DNA from: a virus
Direction: 5' to 3' (one strand)
IMG/VR virus record: IMGVR_UViG_3300009180_000012
Location: 1-34,143 of that record
DNA length: 34,143 nucleotides
A model generated the notes under the pieces. The model was not told the origin of the DNA, did not search any database, and saw nothing but the letters and a program-made list of their open reading frames with translations. The position numbers were made by a program, and so were the translations under genes. This document shows positions 29,822 through 34,143 of the stretch, piece after piece. Each line of letters opens with the position of its first letter. Position 1 is the first letter of the stretch.

Positions 29822-29994
29822 TTTTTGGCCTCCATCGCCTTGGCCTTATAGCCCTCGGCCTGCTTTAGCATTTCAGTGGCCATAAGAACGGCCAGATCCA
29901 GCCGAGTGCGCACTGCGTCGTACTGCTTCTTCAGCAAATTCTTCTTCGCACGTTCGAGCACGGCGAGATGCCAGGTTAAACGCTTTACGCTCAT
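29818..29994 (-). CDS. Small helical hypothetical protein, 58 residues
   Basis: The start ATG 29994 overlaps the stop of the upstream gene. The product (MSVKRLTWHLAVLERAKKNL, then KKQYDAVRTRLDLAVLMATE) is almost entirely basic amphipathic helix. No family is recognised. Start-stop coupling on both sides supports expression. Confidence 0.5.
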   Translation of the reverse strand: MSVKRLTWHLAVLERAKKNLLKKQYDAVRTRLDLAVLMATEMLKQAEGYKAKAMEAKK

Positions 29995-30287
29995 AAATTT
30001 TCGTACTTCTCCATAAAAGGTATGTCGTAAGCGCAATGATTTCTAAATTCAGGAATTTGCATCATAGTTTTATGCAAACTCTGCGCATCGACTTTGTCCC
30101 TAATAACGGCGTGATGAAAAGCAACCATCCAGAAAAGACCTGCACCCATTGCCTGCATTTTTTTTGGATCGGTTGGCCACACCATTGCAAAGCCATGTTT
30201 TTTTTCAAATGCGCTTAACAATCCATCGCCTGCTTCAAATAGGCACGAATGCTTTGTGCCGTAAGCATAGGCTAGACATATTTTCAC
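29991..30287 (-). CDS. Hypothetical early protein, about 98 residues
   Basis: The start is assigned to GTG 30287, which overlaps the preceding stop as GTGA; GTG 30290 is an alternative. The product opens with VKICLAYAYGTKHSCLFEAG and has KKHGFAMVWPTDPKKMQAMG, GLFWMVAFHHAV and an aromatic, acidic end. No family is recognised. A longer in-frame reading to 30494 runs through neighbouring genes and is rejected. Confidence 0.5.
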   Translation of the reverse strand: MKICLAYAYGTKHSCLFEAGDGLLSAFEKKHGFAMVWPTDPKKMQAMGAGLFWMVAFHHAVIRDKVDAQSLHKTMMQIPEFRNHCAYDIPFMEKYENL

Positions 30288-30412
30288 CACTGCCCCATTC
30301 CCCAACGGTGGCGATTGGCACGGGCCTCTTTCACACAGTCGGCGTACTGCTCTGGCGTGTAGGTACCGATGACGCGGGCGGAGAACATGGATAGAAGATC
30401 GGCTAGGCTCAC
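30284..30412 (-). CDS. Very small early protein, 42 residues
   Basis: A GTG start at 30412 overlaps the stop of the HTH gene, and the TGA stop overlaps the next start. The product has SLADLLSMFSARVIGTYTPE and a Trp/Gly end. It is supported mainly by the chain of start-stop overlaps in this operon. Confidence 0.4.
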   Translation of the reverse strand: MSLADLLSMFSARVIGTYTPEQYADCVKEARANRHRWGMGQW

Positions 30413-30690
30413 AGCACTGCCTTCGGTAGCGGCCCTGCCAGTTTGTAGTGGTACTTGCTAGCGTCGTATTCCAGCGGATAGCCAAAAAAGTCACGTAGCA
30501 GATCGATGTCCCGCTGGATGGTTTTATAACTGCATTCCAGTTTCACGCCTAACCTAGCGCAGCTGGGCAGCGTCAGATCCCGGCGCAGCATGCCAGCGAT
30601 CACGCCTAGGCGGCGAAACGTCGGCCGTGTGTCGCCAAGGCCCGCAGCGCGATTGCGTTTAGATGCAAACGTGGCGGCTCTGGTGCTCAC
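30409..30690 (-). CDS. HTH regulator, DeoR/WYL-type N-terminal domain
   Basis: A GTG start at 30690 overlaps the stop of the 3D-domain gene. In 93 residues, TFRRLGVIAGMLRRD (24-38) and LGVKLECSYKTIQRDIDLLR (48-67) give an HTH_11-like winged helix with the typical TIQRDIxxL recognition helix. GYPLEYDASKYHYKL then forms the wing. Such domains open WYL and DeoR-type regulators, but no effector domain follows. It is a candidate early-gene regulator. Confidence 0.7.
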   Translation of the reverse strand: MSTRAATFASKRNRAAGLGDTRPTFRRLGVIAGMLRRDLTLPSCARLGVKLECSYKTIQRDIDLLRDFFGYPLEYDASKYHYKLAGPLPKAVL

Positions 30691-31103
30691 TTCATCACCT
30701 CCACCATCGCCACTTTCGGCAGACGCATTGCGTTGAACTGCTTTTCGCTGGCCGCAAACACGTCCACCACGGGCAACTTTCCACCGCTTGCCTTTTTGCT
30801 TTTTACGGCAGTGCCTGTATCCACGGCCACCCACTCCCGCTTTCCGCCCATCACGCGGATCTTGCTCCACAGCGGAATGATGTCGGGATCGACGGCGCAG
30901 TGACGGCCAGCCCGCAACCTGGTGCCAGTGCTCGATTGATAGCGACTGCTCCACTCGTCCTCGCCCGGCCAGTAGCCAGTGATGCGAACTTTGATTTTTT
31001 TCACGTCGATCTTTTTGGCGATCGGACGCAAATCGATAAGAGCGTTACTTAGTTTTGTGGTTGTGAATCCCAACAGGGCGATGAACGAAAGGAGTGTCCT
31101 CAT
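30687..31103 (-). CDS. Secreted 3D-domain protein (double-psi beta-barrel)
   Basis: A 138-residue protein with a signal-like start (MRTLLSFIALLGF). The domain carries VRITGYWPGED (39-49), HCAVDPDIIPLWSKIRVMG (68-86, Asp72), VAVDTGTAVKSK (92-103, Asp95) and VVDVFAAS (112-119, Asp114). The three Asp-containing motifs define the 3D fold found in MltA-type lytic transglycosylases and resuscitation-like factors. It could cut or bind peptidoglycan outside the cytoplasm. Lying in the early operon, not with lysis genes, it may modify the wall early or act against superinfection. Confidence 0.75.
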   Translation of the reverse strand: MRTLLSFIALLGFTTTKLSNALIDLRPIAKKIDVKKIKVRITGYWPGEDEWSSRYQSSTGTRLRAGRHCAVDPDIIPLWSKIRVMGGKREWVAVDTGTAVKSKKASGGKLPVVDVFAASEKQFNAMRLPKVAMVEVMK

Positions 31104-31252
31104 AGGCCCGGCCTCATCCGATCGATCAAATCGTTCTCGCGTCCTTCAGCAGCTGCCAGCGCAGCCTTCGCCTCCGCCAGCTCACGGGCCAATGAACGCA
31201 CCCGGTTAAGCAACTGCTCGTGGGTGGATTGTTCGGGTAGGATCTCAATCAC
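31100..31252 (-). CDS. Small coiled-coil protein, 50 residues
   Basis: GTG 31252 overlaps the stop of the RecB-like nuclease gene, and the TGA stop overlaps the ATG of the 3D-domain gene. The product is a long Glu/Ala/Leu-rich helix (QLLNRVRSLARELAEAKAAL). It looks like a coiled-coil partner or spacer. No function can be given. Confidence 0.45.
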   Translation of the reverse strand: MIEILPEQSTHEQLLNRVRSLARELAEAKAALAAAEGRENDLIDRMRPGL

Positions 31253-32031
31253 AACTTCACCTCACGCGGGTCGTACTTTTTCAACCAACGCCACACCTTG
31301 CAGATGGACGTAAATGCCTCGAATGCCTGGGCAACTTGTTCGGCCGTATAGCGAATGTCCTGCAACTGGCCGGTGACTGGATCGATCAGAATGTTTCGGC
31401 AGGCCATTCCGTCGTCCGTGAAGGCGTACGCGTAGGCACTAAGCTGCAAAAGATCAGTTTCATAGCCAGATGCTTTTGAGATACCTTTTGCGTCCTTCTT
31501 AAATTTCCTCGTCTTAAAATCAATGACCTCCATCTCACCGTGGATCTGGGCGATCAAATCAACCCTTCCTGCGTAACCTTCAGCCTCATTGACTAGGACT
31601 GACTCACTGGCGTGAACTTTAGTCACGCAACACTCACGCCATTCTTTTAGCCCTGCATAATGCTCCTCGTAGCCTTTGACCAATTCACCCGGCTCTTGCC
31701 GATTGATTATCATTTCGGCCAAGGAATGAATATGAGTTCCGCGAAGAGCTGCCGCCTCCACTTCCTTTCTGCTGTCTAGTACGACTCGTTTGGCAAAATC
31801 GGCCAACGATTCACCATCGTTCCGAGGTAGCGAAAGGGCCGCAGCAATCGCCTGCTCCTCTTTCCAATTCATCAGCCCCTGCTTGCTGGGGCCAGCCGCT
31901 CCGAGGATTGTGGTCACGGACGGATAAGCTCCCACCTTCCGGGCGGATCGCAGATCTCCATGGCATGACTCACCCGACGCCAGGTAATAGTGCGACGACT
32001 CCGTTTTTGCTGTGGCAATAAGCGCAGCCAT
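31249..32031 (-). CDS. RecB-like PD-(D/E)XK exonuclease
   Basis: The start ATG 32031 is chosen since it overlaps the stop of the 31-residue upstream gene; longer in-frame starts run through that gene. The 260-residue protein has RGTHIHSLAE (98-107), AEGYAGRVDLIAQ (150-162) and MEVIDFKTRK (167-176). These supply the H, D and D-x-K elements of the nuclease core, as in RecB and phage recombination exonucleases. SVTTILGA near 38-45 is also typical. With the ssDNA-binding-like protein just upstream it probably forms a recombination pair. Confidence 0.85.
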   Translation of the reverse strand: MAALIATAKTESSHYYLASGESCHGDLRSARKVGAYPSVTTILGAAGPSKQGLMNWKEEQAIAAALSLPRNDGESLADFAKRVVLDSRKEVEAAALRGTHIHSLAEMIINRQEPGELVKGYEEHYAGLKEWRECCVTKVHASESVLVNEAEGYAGRVDLIAQIHGEMEVIDFKTRKFKKDAKGISKASGYETDLLQLSAYAYAFTDDGMACRNILIDPVTGQLQDIRYTAEQVAQAFEAFTSICKVWRWLKKYDPREVKL

Positions 32032-32126
32032 TACTGCCAGTCCTTCAGCAGTCGCATGGTCATAAGAGCCAGCACGACTGCGGTGGTTGGGAATACGATT
32101 TGAACTACTAAAGTTAGGATTTCCAT
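32031..32126 (-). CDS. 31-residue single-helix membrane peptide
   Basis: The frame starts at ATG 32126 with MEILTLVVQIVFPTTAVVLA, forming one membrane helix, and ends RLLKDWQ. Its TAA stop overlaps the nuclease ATG (TAATG). A hairpin precedes it (32142-32170). Function unknown; such peptides may act on host membrane proteins. Confidence 0.45.
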   Translation of the reverse strand: MEILTLVVQIVFPTTAVVLALMTMRLLKDWQ

Positions 32127-32141
32127 TTTGGTATTCTTTCT

Positions 32142-32170
32142 GGCCGAGGTGGGGATTGCCCACCCCGGCC
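32142..32170 (-). terminator. Hairpin after the ssDNA-binding-like gene
   Basis: The arms GGCCGGGGTGGG and CCCACCTCGGCC pair over 12 bp (one G-U) with a 5-base loop on the minus transcript, seven bases after the upstream stop. There is no U-tract, so an attenuator or 3' stabiliser is more likely than a full terminator. It would raise the level of the upstream gene. Confidence 0.5.
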
Positions 32171-32176
32171 AAGTGC

Positions 32177-32659
32177 TCAGAACGGCACGGGTGTTCCGTC
32201 GACATCTAACTCGACGACGGCTGGTTTTGTTGCGCCCGGACGATTGCATTTCCGGACGAAGTCTTTGTCGACTTTCACTTTGTTCGCTCCGGCAGGGAGT
32301 ACCGCCTGCACGTTTGCGTATGTAGAGCCATCACGCTCTGCATGTGTCACAAGGATTTGGCACGGCTTACCGATAAGCGTTTCCAGATCCAGATTCTGCG
32401 GTGGCGCCTTTTTGGCGTAGGATTTCAGATCTTTGAACAAAGCTGCCTTTTCATGCAGGCTAAGTCCGTAACGCCGGCCGATGGTGAACGGCCGCCCGTC
32501 CTCCATCTTCTCAGCGATCTGCCAGACCAACCTGATCTGGTGCTTTTTCCCATACTGCGTTTCAACTACGCCTAAGTCCTCAACGTCGCAGAACACTGCG
32601 TCGTGATTCCCTTCCGGGGCTGGCGTATATGTGCCCCCTCTGCTTGCTACTATTGGCAT
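32177..32659 (-). CDS. OB-fold-like ssDNA-binding or annealing-associated protein
   Basis: A 160-residue protein. Key segments are ASRGGTYTPAPEGNHDAVFC (5-24), VEDLGVVETQYGKKHQIRLV (26-45), RRYGLSLHEKAALFKDLKSY (62-81) and LIGKPCQILVTHAERDGSTY (94-113). This is the pattern of a phage protein family placed next to recombination nucleases and thought to bind single-stranded DNA. The gene starts at ATG 32659 and sits just upstream of the RecB-like nuclease gene, in keeping with a replication or recombination role. Confidence 0.65.
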   Translation of the reverse strand: MPIVASRGGTYTPAPEGNHDAVFCDVEDLGVVETQYGKKHQIRLVWQIAEKMEDGRPFTIGRRYGLSLHEKAALFKDLKSYAKKAPPQNLDLETLIGKPCQILVTHAERDGSTYANVQAVLPAGANKVKVDKDFVRKCNRPGATKPAVVELDVDGTPVPF

Positions 32660-32712
32660 ATTAGGATTTCCTTTCTTGGTTTCTTTGTTTTTGTTTCTTG
32701 GATTTGCGACGA

Positions 32713-32928
32713 CTACTCATCGTCACAAAAATCGTTATTTCGGTGCGGTTGGTTAAGGTCTTGGAACTCGCGGTCGGCCAAGTGCCAAGCGATTTCATGT
32801 TTGCGGGCCAAGTCTTTCGCTTGGGCCAGATCGCCACGATTGATTGCCTTCACAACCCGCTCGGCCGAATTGCGACAGGCCATCACTTCAATGTTTTCGA
32901 TCATTCGGAATTTCGTTAGGTCGGTCAT
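32713..32928 (-). CDS. Small hypothetical early protein
   Basis: A 71-residue protein, basic and helical in the middle (ERVVKAINRGDLAQAKDLAR) with an acidic end. It starts at ATG 32928, two bases after the upstream stop. No family is recognised. Confidence 0.5.
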   Translation of the reverse strand: MTDLTKFRMIENIEVMACRNSAERVVKAINRGDLAQAKDLARKHEIAWHLADREFQDLNQPHRNNDFCDDE

Positions 32929-32930
32929 AA

Positions 32931-33071
32931 TCAGCCCCGGCGGTTATTGCCGTAGTAATCCGCGAAACGCTGACTCTCATATTCAGAGTCAGCCTTCTCC
33001 CGCTCATAGACGTCGTGCTCGTAGTCCGGCTTTTCGTTGTTAAATTTGGTTGGTTCCTTTGGTTCGCTCAT
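32931..33071 (-). CDS. Small charged protein, 46 residues
   Basis: ATG 33071 overlaps the stop of the endonuclease-like gene (ATGA). The product begins MSEPKEPTKFNNEKP and is Glu/Tyr/Asp-rich, ending NNRRG, with no fold cues. It is probably disordered; acidic small proteins can mimic DNA, but this is speculation. Confidence 0.45.
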   Translation of the reverse strand: MSEPKEPTKFNNEKPDYEHDVYEREKADSEYESQRFADYYGNNRRG

Positions 33072-33403
33072 TTTGTTTTCTCCTTCATCGAAAGGCGAAA
33101 TGATTTGGCAGTCATCGCCACTGCTTCGGCCGTCAGGCACTTGGTTGTGAAACGCCAGATACGCCAGCCCAGGTCGGCTGCTGCCCGGTACTTCTCGCAA
33201 TCTTTGACCATCCCCATCCCTCGCCCGTGACGGCCGCCAAACGGTAGGAATGCACCACCATCCAGCTCGATCGCACAGCGGGCAGATTTGCAGGCAAAGT
33301 CGAAACGCCATTTACGAGTCGGGTGAAACGTGTGCTCGGCCACCAGCTCCGGGCCACCAGCCACCGTCCAAAGCACTACGAATTTCTTGGCTAATGCGCT
33401 CAC
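33068..33403 (-). CDS. DUF559/VSR-like PD-(D/E)XK endonuclease domain protein
   Basis: A 111-residue protein starting at GTG 33403 (GTGA overlap with upstream stop). KWRFDFACKSARCAIELDGG (31-50) supplies the D and E-x-D/E elements of a restriction-like nuclease core. GRHGRGMGMVKDCEKYRAAA and GWRIWRFTT (79-87) match the second half of DUF559/VSR-like proteins. Likely role: nicking or resolving branched or mismatched phage DNA. Confidence 0.65.
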   Translation of the reverse strand: MSALAKKFVVLWTVAGGPELVAEHTFHPTRKWRFDFACKSARCAIELDGGAFLPFGGRHGRGMGMVKDCEKYRAAADLGWRIWRFTTKCLTAEAVAMTAKSFRLSMKEKTK

Positions 33404-33588
33404 GATTGCACCCCGCTTTTCTTAAGGAGGCTTTCTAAAATCTCCTCTATGCGGTCTAGGCGATTGCGGAGATCGCGGTGCTTAGTCTGTAGATCGATCA
33501 GAGCAGTTGTCTGAGACAGCTGGGCCGATCCATAGGATTGGGCTGCACTGATGGGCAATACGCCCTCTTGTTCTAGGTCGCGTATCAT
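33400..33588 (-). CDS. Small coiled-coil protein, 62 residues
   Basis: ATG 33588 overlaps the stop of the upstream membrane protein gene. The second half (TKHRDLRNRLDRIEEILESL) is a short coiled coil. No family is recognised. It could partner the preceding membrane protein. Confidence 0.5.
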   Translation of the reverse strand: MIRDLEQEGVLPISAAQSYGSAQLSQTTALIDLQTKHRDLRNRLDRIEEILESLLKKSGVQS

Positions 33589-33743
33589 AGATCCCCAAAA
33601 GTTTTGCGGATCTGATCGATGACCCACCCAAAGACGAGTACGGCTACTGTTAGCCCAGCGATTCCAGAGCCTACAAACAGCGCCCAACCGGTAATCAGCA
33701 TGGATACCTGGGCAAGATCCCGCATAACTTCCCACGAGATCAT
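33585..33743 (-). CDS. Small membrane protein, 52 residues
   Basis: ATG 33743 overlaps the upstream stop (ATGA), so it is preferred over an in-frame ATG at 33779. One long hydrophobic segment (VSMLITGWALFVGSGIAGLT, then VAVLVFGWVI) is probably two short or one long membrane helix, with a basic end. It resembles small holin-like or membrane-signalling peptides. Its location in the early operon argues against a lysis role. Confidence 0.5.
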   Translation of the reverse strand: MISWEVMRDLAQVSMLITGWALFVGSGIAGLTVAVLVFGWVIDQIRKTFGDL

Positions 33744-33955
33744 TTGCTGGCCTCGTGCTGGGCGTGCCACATACGGCACACGGCGGGGTTAGGGTGATAA
33801 ACGAACGCTTCGGGCGTTAAATCGTATCCGCCCCGCGAATTTAAATTTAGTTGTTGGTAGTGAGCCTTTTTAGGCTCAGTTATTACTGCCGTGTTACCAT
33901 TTCGGCGTAAGTCGTTATAGTGATAAGTATCGGACGGGGTGGGATTTGAACCCAC
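33740..33955 (-). CDS. First gene of the leftward operon; starts inside the attP tRNA fragment
   Basis: GTG 33955 is preceded by AAGGAG at an 8-base spacing, the best start; an ATG at 34003 is possible. The first residues, VGSNPTPSD, are encoded by the tRNA T-arm and acceptor sequence. The likely functional part is the end: GGYDLTPEAFVYHPNPAVCR then MWHAQHEASK, which has a Cys/His-containing look. It ends overlapping the membrane protein start. Integration at attP would separate the gene from its ribosome-binding site. Confidence 0.45.
   Translation of the reverse strand: MGSNPTPSDTYHYNDLRRNGNTAVITEPKKAHYQQLNLNSRGGYDLTPEAFVYHPNPAVCRMWHAQHEASK
33861..33878. terminator. Perfect hairpin TGAGCC-TTTTTA-GGCTCA
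   Basis: A 6-bp perfect inverted repeat within the first leftward gene, 53-70 bases downstream (minus strand) of the tRNA fragment. There is no U-tract on the minus transcript, and on the plus side only GTTATTA follows. In a lysogen it would lie just after the restored host tRNA gene and might limit read-through; that is inference. Confidence 0.3.
33892..33901 (+). repeat. TGTTACCRTT direct repeat near attP, left copy
   Basis: TGTTACCATT here and TGTTACCGTT at 34032-34041 flank the attP core on the same strand. They could be integrase arm-binding sites, but the match is only 9 of 10 and could be chance. Confidence 0.25.
33931..33955 (-). other. attP core candidate: 3' end of a tRNA gene
   Basis: On the minus strand the T-stem GTGGG (33955-33951), loop TTCAAAT, stem CCCAC, acceptor strand CCCGTCC and discriminator G (33931) form a perfect tRNA 3' end. 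No matching 5' acceptor (GGACGGG) or anticodon arm lies upstream, so this is a fragment, not a gene. Discriminator G plus the CCGTGGGTTCAAATCCCAC pattern favours tRNA-Ser, though other G-ending tRNAs are possible. It lies about 90 bp upstream of the integrase start around the circle, the usual place for attP. Confidence 0.78.
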
Positions 33956-34025
33956 GGTTCTATCTCCTTCTTTGATTTGATTGATTATGCTTGGCACGTT
34001 CATTGTATATTATTGCGTTTAACTG

Positions 34026-34143
34026 ACCGAATGTTACCGTTATCACCATGGCGTATTCTTACCAGAAACGCGGCAGCCCTTGGTTCTTTATTCGTTTTAA
34101 AGACCCGACTGGAAAATGGCGTAGCAAGAGCACCCGCTACCGA
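34026..34143. repeat. Terminal direct repeat, right copy
   Basis: Identical to 1-118. It contains the integrase start at 34048 and its first 32 codons. The gap 33956-34047 before it holds the integrase upstream region; no convincing promoter was identified there. Confidence 0.95.
34048..34143 (+). CDS. int: Integrase, partial duplicate of the start of the gene at 23
   Basis: The first 32 codons of the tyrosine recombinase recur at the right edge because the contig overlaps itself. It is not a second integrase. Annotated so that the true upstream region of the gene (33956-34047) is visible. Confidence 0.9.
   Translation, partial: MAYSYQKRGSPWFFIRFKDPTGKWRSKSTRYR

Noticed and set aside
30409-30954. 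Longer 181-codon reading of the HTH gene
   Set aside because: The first 88 codons overlap the 3D-domain gene in another frame and are low-complexity Arg/Gly. The GTG at 30690 gives tight coupling and a clean HTH domain.
31249-32205. Longer 318-codon reading of the RecB-like nuclease
   Set aside because: The added residues are low-complexity and cross a hairpin and a small membrane-peptide gene; ATG 32031 is coupled to the preceding stop.
33931-34030. A complete tRNA gene on the minus strand
   Set aside because: Only the T-arm and 3' acceptor strand are present. No GGACGGG 5' strand, D-arm or anticodon arm was found upstream, so it is read as an attP fragment.
33956-34047. Promoter for the integrase
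   Set aside because: TATATT and TTGGCA hexamers occur but only 9-10 bp apart; no pair with normal spacing was found.

Overview
The window looks like one complete temperate, siphovirus-like phage genome. Its first and last 118 bases are identical (1-118 and 34026-34143), so the unique sequence is about 34,025 bp and closes into a circle, or is circularly permuted, with the integrase gene spanning the join. The head and tail plan is lambda-like: small and large terminase, a small gpW-like protein, portal, prohead protease/scaffold, major capsid, connector, tail terminator, tail tube, a frameshifted tail chaperone, a 493-residue tape measure and fibres. Two short lipoproteins in the lysis cluster suggest a Gram-negative host. 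The host phylum cannot be read safely from the sequence. No tRNA gene, CRISPR array or insertion sequence was seen.

Almost everything is on the minus strand. Only the tyrosine integrase (23-1123) and a small ribbon-helix-helix (RHH) gene (1503-1646) are on plus. Reading leftwards from the right end: an early operon of small, start/stop-overlapping genes (33955-28471) carries an endonuclease-like protein, an OB-fold-like ssDNA-binding candidate, a RecB-like nuclease, a secreted 3D-domain protein and a radical SAM protein. Next come a primase-helicase (28474-26516) and a 130-bp cluster of repeats that looks like an origin or operator. Two DNA-metabolism/regulatory genes follow, then packaging and head genes (25318-18244). 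A five-gene accessory cassette (18242-13582) sits exactly between the head-tail connector and the tail terminator. Tail genes run from 13564 to 4609, lysis genes from 4603 to 2981, and a MazG-like protein, a metallophosphoesterase and a winged-helix protein close the strand at 1643.

The lysogeny region is unusual. Two RHH genes diverge (1397 leftwards, 1503 rightwards) across a 105-bp gap holding two TGCGTA/TACGCA dyads. The leftward one leads into an excisionase-like gene whose 3' part runs antisense into the integrase. The presumed attP is the 3' end of a tRNA gene (33931-33955) just upstream of the integrase, and it coincides with the start of the first leftward gene.

The most interesting system is the cassette at 13582-18242: a two-domain glycosyltransferase, a GT-B/GT9-like protein, a split minimal thiamine-diphosphate enzyme (PYR and PP halves) and a radical SAM/SPASM-like enzyme between the two halves, all translationally coupled. 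It looks like a compact pathway for making and attaching an unusual sugar or related group. Its place among virion genes suggests the target is the virion or the host surface, but that is inference.
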